From the NCBI RefSeq assembly GCF_019721995.1, contig NZ_BLYC01000002.1, forward strand, positions 1 through 64,000: 64,000 bases of DNA. The letters run 5' to 3'. Both the position numbers and the translations under genes were made by a program. The notes under the pieces are model-generated. The model worked only from the letters and a program-made list of their open reading frames with translations, was not told the origin of the DNA and made no database searches. Positions 39,085 to 48,557 of the stretch are shown piece after piece (the first letter of the stretch is position 1; every line of letters starts with the position of its first letter). This stretch comes from Bathymodiolus japonicus methanotrophic gill symbiont. GTDB lineage: Bacteria > Pseudomonadota > Gammaproteobacteria > Methylococcales > Methylomonadaceae.

Positions 39085-39580
39085 CTAGTCGGCTATGGGT
39101 AAGCCGCTAGGAACTTTATTAGGTGCTCTAGAGCGCATATCTACACTGGATGGGTCAGTTAAGGCATTCAGAAAATCAAGTAAATAACTGATTTTTTTGG
39201 GGCTTAAGTTGACAGGAGTAATATCTATGGCAGCTTCGAGTTCAGCACGGCTACCATTATCATTATGAACATTAAAGTCTAAGGGACTTAGGCTTTCACT
39301 ATAGGGTAGGCGAGCCTGAGTAGTGTCATAATTATTAAGGTTGGTTGCTGGATTCAGGTGATGTTGTACCATTGCCTCCAAAGTGTCATAAGCTCCATCA
39401 TGCCCCCATGGTCCTGTTAGCGCAACATTTCTCTAAGTAGGTGTACGGAATCTGTAACGATATGCACTATCACCTGTTACTTGTTCTCGTCCAAAGTCAT
39501 CACGATTCTCAAACCCATCTCCTTTTCCCGGGCCGATTTGTGGAATACCCAAAGCATGAAAATCATGGTTTGTTTATAAG
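39085..39580 (-). pseudogene. Di-heme cytochrome c peroxidase/MauG family, C-terminal remnant
   Basis: The minus-strand frame reads NHDFHALGIPQIGPGKGDGF, then YRYRFRTPT, a TAG at 39433-39435, RNVALTGPWGHDGAYDTLEA and LSPKKISYLLDFLNALTD. FHALGIPQ, RTPTLRNVALTGPW-HDG and the final LT-P are family signatures; the TAG replaces the Leu of TPTLRN. These periplasmic enzymes reduce peroxide. MITE-1 copy 3 cuts the N-terminal heme domain, so the CXXCH motifs are absent. Confidence 0.82.
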
Positions 39581-39782
39581 CTGAAGTTTCCCAATAATTA
39601 TTTATGGTAAAATTGAAACTATGCTACAACTATATGAAAAAAACAGTCTTTTCATTCGTTTCAAATGCTATTGCCTAAGGGGAATTAAGTAGGGGTTTGC
39701 TATAAACATGGCAAAACCACCTAAAATAAACCTCGATACACCAGCATTGTGTATTTCAGCTACTCAATAATTGGGAAACTTC
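39581..39782. repeat. MITE-1 copy 3, last 2 bp missing
   Basis: Same 204-bp sequence, but the right end stops at GGGAAACTTC and lacks AG. It truncates the peroxidase gene. Confidence 0.88.
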
Positions 39783-39794
39783 TCGTTTTTTGAG

Positions 39795-39844
39795 CATCAG
39801 TGTTCCCATTGAAAGAAGAAGTACCTAAACAAAGCAGCCTATAA
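39795..39844 (+). repeat. IS-alpha left-end fragment
   Basis: The first 50 bp of IS-alpha, from CATCAGTGTTCCC to GCAGCCTATAA, cut by IS-beta. Confidence 0.85.
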
Positions 39845-41374
39845 CTCGATGTTCAAGTTTTTGATATTGAGAAGGTAAAATCAGGTATTCTGAGGTTGTT
39901 GTAATTTTATCGGTGTAAGCCCATGTTAATGAATGCCCCAGCCACCTTTATCCAAAGCTATATTGACGATTTAAATGATGAGCTCAATCAGCTAAAACCC
40001 GGAGCCGCTTTGACACGGATTCAAGCCGCTTGGTTGGGCACTTGTTTAACGTGCATACTGCTAATGAACTCTGTTTGCTGGGCTAAGTTTGAGCGAGCAA
40101 GCCTTGGAGATTGCAAGGTAGCCGCATTATCCTGGGTGTTTCGTAAAGCAAGTATACCCTGGGACTGGTTGCTACGGGTGAGTGTGGTCTTAATTTTAAA
40201 ACGTTATGGCATTACTGAAGGTGTGTTGGCCTTTGATGAATCAGACCGAGCACGATCTAAGTCTACAAAACGTATTTATAAGGTTTACAAGCAGAAACAC
40301 AAAGGCTCCGGCGGGTATGTTAATGGACAAACGATATATTATTGCTGCTAGTTACCTCATCCATTACAGTGCCTGTCGGTTTTTTCTTTTATATGCCGGA
40401 TCCAGCCTTAAAGCAGTGGGATAAAGAAGATAAACGGTTGAAAAAGAGCGGTATAGCAAAAAAAGATCGGCCTATTAAGCCTGAACGTGACAGTGCCTAC
40501 CCGACCAAAACAGAGATTGCATTAGGCTTATTAAAAGAGTTTAAAGTTGCGCATAGCCTGATTAAAATTAAAGGCGTACTGGCTGATGCGCTTTATGGTG
40601 AAAAAGCCTTTATGGACGAAGCCGCTAAAGAATCTGGAGGCTCGCAGGTGATTAGCCAATTACGTAAAAACCAAAATATTGAATATAGAGGTAGAATAAG
40701 GTCAGTCGAGAGCTACTTTAATTCGATTAACAAAGGCATTGATCAGATAATACGTGTACGTGGCGGCAAAGAGATTAAAGTGACTGTCAGCAGTGCACGA
40801 TTAAAGGTGAGTTCACACAGTAAAAAACGCTTTGTCATTGCCTTAAAATATGACGGTGAAAACGACTATCGCTATTTAGTGGCGACAGACCTGACTTGGC
40901 GCACACAAGATATTATTCAAGCCTATACGTTGAGATGGCTGATTGAGGTTTTCTTTGAGGACTGGAAGCTTTATGAAGGATGGGGGCGTGAGGCCAAACA
41001 ATTAGATGAAGAGGGATCAAGCCGTGGCCTGATTCTGAGTCTTTTGTTTGACCATTGCCTTCTCCTTCACCCAGAGCAAATAGCCCGCATTGAAAGCAAA
41101 CTACCTGCGTATACCGTAGGAAGCTTACAGCGCAAGTCTCAAATGGATGTACTGCTTGAGTTCATCACGTCATTGCTAGAGTTTCCAGATCCTGGTGATA
41201 AGCTGAAAGAGTTAGGTGAATTAATAAAGGATGTGTTTCAACTGATGCCATCAGGAAAACATATGATTGGCAGAGATTTAGGGCGCTTAGAGCCAACACC
41301 ATCATTAAAGTATTGTTCTGCTGGGTGAAGGTAAGAGTTTGATGGCAATGGGATGGAAAAACTTGAACATCGAG
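39845..41374 (+). pseudogene. IS-beta copy d, both ends present, transposase frameshifted
   Basis: Ends CTCGATGTTCAAG and CTTGAACATCGAG. The transposase starts at 39923. A single base is missing at GGACAAACGATATATT (intact: GATAGTATT) near 40336, so it reads as two overlapping frames (39923-40351 and 40342-41328). The C-terminus is complete (PTPSLKYCSAG). The left flank is an IS-alpha left end and the right flank is IS-alpha interior in the opposite orientation, so the surroundings are rearranged. Confidence 0.87.
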
Positions 41375-41708
41375 TTTTAGTGTTATTGAATGTCTTTTCA
41401 ATCGTCCATCGTTTGAAATATAGCATGGCAATGGCTCCAGGGTTAATAGTCATTGGCAAGGTTGTCACAAACCGGTGAAGTTTTCCGGTTTCTGGATCAC
41501 GGTAATCCACCACGTTAAATTTGATGCCCTTGTTTTCGTACACACTGTATGCTTCAACTCCTGTATTGATCTCATGCTGGGAGTCAAAAGGGATAGACTC
41601 AACCAGAGTCGCAATTGAATTTTCTTTTAGCATTGAAATCATGTAATTAGCATGTCGTTTCTGCCGATCCCACCAGACAAAGTCGGTGACGGCTTTATCG
41701 TAGACATA

Positions 41709-43150
41709 TAGACTTTCAGAAAATTAATTTCCGAACAAACAAAAACGACAGAGGGGAAACTGGCTTATAATTTTCGTCCCAACACTAACGGAAACAGTCA
41801 AAAATGGTATCCCTCACTTTTTCAAAGTCAATTGTAGACCGACTAAGAAAAATATGGCGACAGCTCTCAAGCTAAGTAATATTTGTTTATATCGATTAAC
41901 TCAAGCTCTACTCTGGTTCAGTGAATGCATGGGAATCAAAGAAACAGCACGCCTAATGGGAGTCTGTGAAAAAACCATTATAAATTGGCTGAAAACATTC
42001 ATGGATAAAGGTGTCGGTTGGTTAATAGGGCAACACTATCAAGGACGTGGTCGGAAGTCAAAGTTAACTAAAGACCAGAAAAATAAATTGGTTGAGTTGA
42101 TAAAGAAAGGCCCAGAAGACAATGGATTTCATTGTGGAATATGGAATACTGCGATGATTGCCGAGCTTATTTGGTTAAAACTTGAAGTTCGTTAAAACTT
42201 GAAGTTCGTTATAACTTGAACTATTTATCAAGCCTAATGAAAAAACTGGGCTTCAGTTATCAAAAAGCTCGTTGTGTGACTGATCGCCAAGAAGAAGAAA
42301 AGTACGAGCTTGAAAGAAAAACGTGGCTGGAAGAAACATTGCCTGCCATTATGGAAAAGGCGGTAGAAGAAAAGAGTGTCGTTTTATTCGGTGATGAGGT
42401 GTCATTTGCTATGTGGGGTTCATTGGCACGAACCTGGGCTCCAATAGGAGAGCAACCCACAGTGAAAACATCAGGGATTCGAAAAGGGTTGAAAATGTTT
42501 GGTACGATCGAACTCGAAGGAGGGAGTTTTCAATACCGAGAATCATTGGCTTATGAGATAAAACCAAAGTCACTTAGACTTTTAAAAGAAGCTGGGCTGC
42601 CTCAAGAATTTTTAGCTATTCTTAAAAGCTTAAAAAATGAGAAATATCCAACACAGAAGCTTTTTATGGAAGCGATATATTCTATTGCCGACAACGTCTT
42701 AATCGAGAGTTATAAGCCAATGATATTACAACACGCTGAAACATCTGGGCGTTTTAATGGTGAAAGCTATGTTGAGTTTTTAACACAATTGCTGGCTTAT
42801 TATAAAGGCAAGATTATTCTAATTGAAGATGGTGCCCCGTATCATGGAAGCGGTGTTATTAAGGAATTTAAGTTAGCTAATGTAGATCGTTTGACAGTAG
42901 AATGTCTCCCTGCGTTCTCGCCGGATTTTAATCCGATTGAGAAATTATGGAAAAATACGAAACGCGATTCGACTCATATGAAGTATTTTAAAACTTTTGA
43001 AGATCTTCATGATTCAGTTGTGCAAACTTTTAACACTTATATGCATGATGCCAGTAAAGTGATTTGTGTTATGCAAAAATTGCGGGAAGATTTCGTTGTT
43101 ACCGCCTAAGTTTAAGCGCTCCAAATTTGGAAATTATTTATCTGAGAAAC
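41709..43150 (+). mobile_element. IS630-family element (TA target)
   Basis: Imperfect ends TAGACTTTCAGAAAATTA and TAGTTTCTCAGATAAATAA, flanked by TA on both sides. Intact IS-alpha reads gtagacatagagatg across the site, confirming the TA duplication. Confidence 0.9.
41854..43109 (+). pseudogene. IS630-family transposase broken by a short tandem duplication
   Basis: The N-terminal part has the paired helix-turn-helix (IKETARLMGVCEKTIINWLK; LTKDQKNKLVELIKKG). At 42177-42207 the segment AAAACTTGAAGTTCGTT is tandemly repeated, which ends the first frame. The second frame carries the DDE core: VVLFGDEVSFAMWGSLARTW (Asp), KIILIEDGAPYHGSG (Asp), LPAFSPDFNPIEKLWKNTKR (Glu). Deletion of one repeat unit would change the length by 17 bp. 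Confidence 0.86.
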
Positions 43151-43798
43151 TATAGAGATGTTTCTGAGAGCTGTTATTTCCCTTGTTTTGCTTCTCAATA
43201 TGATCTCGTAACACAGGTATTTCTTGATGCCTCTGAGTTCCGTTTGTCACCAGACAAAGAAATCTGAGCAACCCACTCCTGAGATTCAACGCGTAAATCC
43301 CCCCGGCCGCATAAACTTTCCCCTTGCTGTTTTTTTCAGTATGGCAGTCATGATCAATAAAATGTCCATCCGCTGCTTCTATGGTGTATTCGTCAAGTTC
43401 CGGGAATGCTTTAAGATAATCAATGCCTTGCGATAGCAGTGTTTCAGAGTGAAGATGATAGCTCTGCTGTTCAAATGCCTCAAGCATACTTGTTCGTCTA
43501 TGCGACTTCAGTGATTTAAAATACGTTGAGTGGGGAAGCAGCTGGCCATAAATCTGTTCATTGGTTTGGAGGAAATGGCTACCACTATCGACTACACTGA
43601 TACAGCGTAATAACCCAAGGCGAATAAAGTCGATATCCTTCAACTCTGGGCATGAACGAGCCCACAAAGGATGACGCTCTGCTAACAGGGCACGTTCCAT
43701 ACTTTCATTGCAGTGTTGGTGAATACCCCCCCGTGTCAGGATAGTTTTCGCCTTATTTGAAAAATAATAACTCAAACAAGGGGCGGAAAAATAAAACC

Positions 43799-44302
43799 AT
43801 GACAACTCAATACCCAAAAGAAAGAAAAGATGCCATCATTAACAAAATGCTTCCCCCCTTAAATATGAGCGTACCTGAATTAGCTAAGGCCGAAAATATT
43901 CCTTACGGAACGCTGTATACGTGGAAGCAAACTTATGTTGATAAGAAGTGCAAAAACACTAAAAACACAAGCCATTCTCCTATGCAGTGGACAGCCGAGA
44001 GAAAATTATCAGCCATTATAGAAACAAGTACCCTGAGCGAGCAAGAGTGTAATGAATATTGTCGTACACATGGGCTTTATAAAGCTGAACTTGAGTCCTG
44101 GAAGACCCATTTTATTAAAGGATCAGAGCAAAACGTGACGCAAGAAAAAACAGATAAAAACGTATTAAAACAATTACGTAGTGAAAACAAAAAATTAAAG
44201 AAAGAGCTTAATCGCAAAGAGAAAGCACTTGCAGAAACAGCGGCCTTATTGGTGCTTAGAAAAAAGCTGGATGCGCTCTGGGAGGAAAACGAGGACGCTT
44301 AA
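43799..44302 (+). CDS. IS3-family OrfA (second IS3 type)
   Basis: The protein starts MTTQYPKERKDAIINKMLPP and has a helix-turn-helix in VPELAKAENIPYGTLYTWKQ. A second DNA-binding-like region follows, with a coiled coil (LKQLRSENKKLKKELNRKEK) ending LVLRKKLDALWEENEDA, as in IS3 OrfA proteins of this subgroup. A ribosome site GGGGCGGA precedes the ATG. The element's OrfB follows but is truncated, so OrfA alone is not functional for transposition. Confidence 0.82.
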   Translation: MTTQYPKERKDAIINKMLPPLNMSVPELAKAENIPYGTLYTWKQTYVDKKCKNTKNTSHSPMQWTAERKLSAIIETSTLSEQECNEYCRTHGLYKAELESWKTHFIKGSEQNVTQEKTDKNVLKQLRSENKKLKKELNRKEKALAETAALLVLRKKLDALWEENEDA

Positions 44303-44482
44303 TTCCTCACTCAGAGCGCGTAAATTATGTCACATGGATCAATGAAGCCATTGGACAAGGTGCCAGAAAGGGCAAAGCCTGTGATATTGTTGGTATCAGC
44401 ATTCGTACCTTACAAAACTGGCAAGTTAACGGAGGAGTAGAGGCCGATAGAAGGTCGGATGCCATACGCCCATCTCCTAATA
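44303..44482 (+). pseudogene. IS3 orfB, N-terminal fragment
   Basis: It reads PHSERVNYVTWINEAIGQGA, then KACDIVGISIRTLQNWQVNG and ADRRSDAIRPSPN, typical of OrfB starts of this subgroup, and is cut by IS-beta at 44483. Confidence 0.75.
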
Positions 44483-46014
44483 CTCGATGTTCAAGTTTTT
44501 GATATTGAGAAGGTAAAATCAGGTATTCTGAGGTTGTTGTAATTTTATCGGTGTAAGCCCATGTTAATGAATGCCCCAGCCACCTTTATCCAAAGCTATA
44601 TTGACGATTTAAATGATGCGCTCAATCAGCTAAAACCCGGAGCCGCTTTGACACGGATTCAAGCGGCTTGGTTGGGCACTTGTTTAACGGGCATACTGCT
44701 AATGAACTCTGTTTGCTGGGCTAAGTTTGAGCGAGCAAGCCTTGGAGATTGCAAAGTAGCCGCATTATCCTGGGTGTTTCGTAAAGCAAGTATACCCTGG
44801 GGCTGGTTGCTACGGGTGAGTGTGGTCTTAATTTTAAAACGTTATGGCATTACTGAAGGTGTGTTGGCCTTTGATGAATCAGACCGAGCACGATCTAAGT
44901 CTACAAAACGTATTTATAAGGTTTACAAGCAGAAACACAAAGGCTCCGGCGGGTATGTTAATGGACAAACGATAGTATTATTGCTGCTAGTTACCTCATC
45001 CATTACAGTGCCTGTCGGTTTTTTCTTTTATATGCCGGATCCAGCCTTAAAGCAGTGGGATAAAGAAGATAAACGGTTGAAAAAGAGCGGTATAGCAAAA
45101 AAAGATCGGCCTATTAAGCCTGAACGTGACAGTGCCTACCCGACCAAAACAGAGATTGCATTAGGCTTATTAAAAGAGTTTAAAGTTGCGCATAGCCTGA
45201 TTAAAATTAAAGGCGTACTGGCTTGATGCGCTGTATGGTGAAAAAGCCTTTATGGACGAAGCCGCTAAAGAATCTGGAGGCTCGCAGGTGATTAGCCAAT
45301 TACGTAAAAACCAAAATATTGAATATAGAGGTAGAATAAGGTCAGTCGAGAGCTACTTTAATTCGATTAACAAAGGCATTGATCAGATAATACGCGTACG
45401 TGGCGGCAAAGAGATTAAAGTGACTGTCAGCAGTGCACGATTAAAGGTGAGTTCTCACAGTAAAAAACGCTTTGTCATTGCCTTAAAATATGACGGTGAA
45501 AACGACTATCGCTATTTAGTGGCGACAGACCTGACTTGGCGCACACAAGATATTATTCAAGCCTATACGTTGAGATGGCTGATTGATGTTTTCTTTGAGG
45601 ACTGGAAGCTTTATGAAGGATGGGGGCGTGAGGCCAAACAATTAGATGAAGAGGGATCAAGCCGTGGCCTGATTCTGAGTCTTTTGTTTGACCATTGCCT
45701 TCTCCTTCACCCAGAGCAAATAGCCCGCATTGAAAGCAAACTACCTGCGTATACCGTAGGAAGCTTACAGCGCAAGTCTCAAATGGATGTACTGCTTGAG
45801 TTCATCACGTCATTGCTAGAGTTTCCAGATCCTGGTGATAAGCTGAAAGAGTTAGGTGAATTAATAAAGGATGTGTTTCAACTGATGCCATCAGGAAAAC
45901 ATATGATTGGCAGAGATTTAGGGCGCTTAGAGCCAACACCATCATTAAAGTATTGTTCTGCTGGGTGAAGGTAAGAGTTTGATGGCAATGGGCTGGAAAA
46001 ACTTGAACATCGAG
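44483..46014 (+). pseudogene. IS-beta copy e, complete ends, one-base insertion in the transposase
   Basis: Transposase 44561 to 45968. An extra T in GGCTTGATGCGC near 45222 (other copies GGCTGATGCGC) stops the frame. SIPWGWLLR replaces SIPWDWLLR. Both ends are intact, so it could still be moved in trans. Confidence 0.87.
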
Positions 46015-46130
46015 TGATAGAAGTCTTTTTTAGAAAGAGCTTCAGGGCTTTCTGCATGAATGGCTGGGCTGATCAATGTGATCAGGAATAATACTGAATA
46101 CAGCAAGCATATAACAGGTTAACTGGGGTG
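46015..46130 (-). pseudogene. N-terminal fragment of an exported protein
   Basis: The minus strand encodes LLYSVLFLITLISPAIHAES with a clear signal-peptide core and Ala-x-Ala-like cleavage site, followed by PEALSKKDFY, and is then cut by IS-beta. No ATG is seen; TTG is a possible start. The product cannot be identified. Confidence 0.45.
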
Positions 46131-46314
46131 ATCTTGTGCGTTACGATTTGTTATGTAGAGTAAAAGCTTTATGAAGATGTTCGAGAGTGGCAATGTGAAA
46201 TGATAAAGATAAGGTAAAAATAGTTGGAAAATACCTCAAAACTGACATCTAAGAGCAAGCAGTGGTCCGGCAATTGTTTACTATTATGAAATAATGACAA
46301 TAGAATAATTCTAT

Positions 46315-46574
46315 CGCTGTCAGCCCCGGACGGGCTGATAGTCTCCAGAAGGCGCAGGGAAATTTGCCAATCCGAAGTGCGCGATAGCGCGCGAGGGAGG
46401 CTAAAATTTTATCCCGAATAGCCGTAGAGCCATTTGTGGTAGCCATGACTGAGCTGCTTTGTGCTCAGTCTGTGGCGGACGCAGGGCGGCTGGAGCATCT
46501 CCTATTCGCTGCGTAGGTGAACGAATTACGGCGACAGGAGTCCCGGAATTTCGTGAGGTAGCATGGCGCGCCTG
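46315..46574 (+). repeat. Structured element SE-C, copy 2
   Basis: Identical in all positions I compared to the copy at 17215. It stands 218 bp upstream of narK. The DNA between it and narK (46575-46792) contains no gene and should hold the narK promoter; I see no convincing FNR or NarL site. Confidence 0.9.
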
Positions 46575-46792
46575 ATTAAAAGTAATGCTTTATTAGTCAG
46601 AGAAAAAACCTTACAAATTATGCTGATGCAAAAGTATCGTGTCAATACGACCTTAAAAACCTAGTAGTTCACTAGGTTATGATTATATTTATCAGTATGT
46701 TATGTTATCTTAATTACTAATAAATAGGGGTTTTAATTTTGAAAAGGAGTAGAATTAGAAAACTATTATTTAACCCTTGTTGTGGAGTCTAT

Positions 46793-48406
46793 ATGGCGGA
46801 TTTAAAAAAATGGGATGTAGAAGACCCTGAGTTTTGGGAGGCTGAAGGCAGGTATATTGCTAACCGAAATTTATGGATTTCGATCCCTAGTTTATTGTGT
46901 GGTTTTGCTATCTGGTTGTACTGGGGCATCATCACAGTACAGATGCTTAATCTCGGTTTTCCTTTTGAAAAGTCTGAGCTATTTACGCTAATGGCGATTG
47001 CGGGTTTAACAGGGGCAACGCTAAGAATTCCGAGTAGTTTTTTTATTCGTTTATGTGGTGGGCGAAATACCATCTTTTTTACTACCGCGCTATTAATGAT
47101 TCCGGCACTAGGTACAGGGCTTGCTTTACGCGATCAAAGTACACCGTTCTGGGTATTTCAGGTGCTGGCTTTATTATCAGGCTTTGGTGGTGGGAATTTT
47201 GCCTCTTCCATGTCTAACATCAGCTTTTTCTTTCCCAAGAAAGTGCAGGGACTGGCATTAGGGTTAAATGCAGGGCTGGGTAATTTTGGTGTGACCAGCA
47301 TGCAAATCTTGATCCCACTGTCTATGACTTTTGGAATATTTGGTTCATGGGGTGGGGATCCCATGATTCTCCAAACTGCCTCGGGTACACTGATAGGTAA
47401 GATTCCTGCAGGAACTGAAACCTATATACAAAATGCGGGTTTTATCTGGTTGCTATTTTTGATCCCGCTCGCTTTTCTAGGCTGGTTTGGTATGAATAAT
47501 ATCCGTACAGAAGAAGTTTCGCCTATAGAAAGAGGGCCGTTTCTTAGCTTTAGTATCATCACTGGTATGCTGGGCATCAGTTTTATCAGTGCCGTGTTTG
47601 GTTTATGGCTAATCTTGCCTGAATCTGTGCATGGCTCTGGTTTTCACGTGCCTAAAGAAATTGCGTTATTTATTGTTATTGCTTTAACCGTTTCTTTATT
47701 AAAAATCATTCCCGGACAAATAGGCGAGAGCCTTGGTAGACAATATCAGATTTTTGATAATAAACACACCTGGGTGATGAGTATTATCTATACCATGACT
47801 TTTGGCTCTTTTATTGGTTTTGCAGCCTGTTTTCCACTAGCCATTAAAGTTATTTTTGGCTATCAGCATGTGATGGTGGATGGTGTAATGACGCATGACC
47901 TGGCTAACCCCAATGGACCGAGCGCATTAATGTATGCCTGGACAGGTGCTTTTATTGGTGCATTAATTCGACCAGTAGGTGGAATGATTGCCGACAAGTT
48001 TGGCGGTGCCTGGGTGACGCATATTTGTTCGTTTGTGATGGTGATTAGTGCGGGTGGGGTGGCTTATTATATGAAAGCTGCATACAACTCTGCGACACCA
48101 GAAGAATATTTTGTGCCTTTCTTGCTTATCTTCCTGGTTCTATTCGCCGCGACTGGCATCGGCAATGGCTCAACGTTTAGAACGATTGCCATGGTTTTTC
48201 CAAAAGAACAGGTCGGTCCTGTTTTAGGCTGGACTTCTGCAGTGGCGGCGTATGGCGCTTTTTATATCCCCAAGGTGTTCGGTGAGCAGATAAAAGCGAC
48301 TACGCCAGAAGTCGCGCTAATGGGATTTGCAGCATTTTATGTAGTCTGCATTATGATCAATTGGTGGTTTTATTTGCGCAAGGATGGTGAGTTCTACAAC
48401 CCCTAA
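46793..48406 (+). CDS. narK: NarK-type nitrate/nitrite transporter (MFS)
   Basis: An inner-membrane protein of the major facilitator superfamily that imports nitrate and/or exports nitrite for respiration. About 12 hydrophobic segments are visible. Family motifs are the glycine-rich stretches GFGGGNFASSMSNISFFFP and GTGIGNGSTFRTIAMVFP (nitrate signatures), with RPVGGMIADKFGGAWVTH. I take the ATG at 46793 (MADLKKWDVEDPEFW), preceded by GTGGAG; a 54-bp longer frame has no homology. The 537 aa fit NarK2-like forms. It is followed after 151 bp by narG, the usual order. Confidence 0.92.
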   Translation: MADLKKWDVEDPEFWEAEGRYIANRNLWISIPSLLCGFAIWLYWGIITVQMLNLGFPFEKSELFTLMAIAGLTGATLRIPSSFFIRLCGGRNTIFFTTALLMIPALGTGLALRDQSTPFWVFQVLALLSGFGGGNFASSMSNISFFFPKKVQGLALGLNAGLGNFGVTSMQILIPLSMTFGIFGSWGGDPMILQTASGTLIGKIPAGTETYIQNAGFIWLLFLIPLAFLGWFGMNNIRTEEVSPIERGPFLSFSIITGMLGISFISAVFGLWLILPESVHGSGFHVPKEIALFIVIALTVSLLKIIPGQIGESLGRQYQIFDNKHTWVMSIIYTMTFGSFIGFAACFPLAIKVIFGYQHVMVDGVMTHDLANPNGPSALMYAWTGAFIGALIRPVGGMIADKFGGAWVTHICSFVMVISAGGVAYYMKAAYNSATPEEYFVPFLLIFLVLFAATGIGNGSTFRTIAMVFPKEQVGPVLGWTSAVAAYGAFYIPKVFGEQIKATTPEVALMGFAAFYVVCIMINWWFYLRKDGEFYNP

Positions 48407-48557
48407 CGGTTTATTGGCACATAAGATGCTTGTTTATTGCAATGCTCAAGAGTGCCGTATTTATTACTAAATATTGTCCAAGTTGGTGCTTTTAAGCTTT
48501 TGTTGCACTAAACTATAGCAGTCATTATTGCTGTTTTAAACACTAGGAGAAATATCG

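Larger units (their letters stand above)
41375..43727 (-). pseudogene. IS-alpha copy e, 5' two thirds, split by IS630
   Basis: Minus-strand segments 43727-43151 and 41708-41375 read IHQHCNESMERALLAERHPL through FNNTK. The start codon region is lost at 43727 to another IS. The gap is an IS630 with TA duplication. Confidence 0.85.

Noticed and set aside
46620-46660. FNR-like half sites upstream of narK (tatcgtgtcaata)
   Set aside because: Only one half resembles TTGAT-N4-ATCAA; too weak to call.
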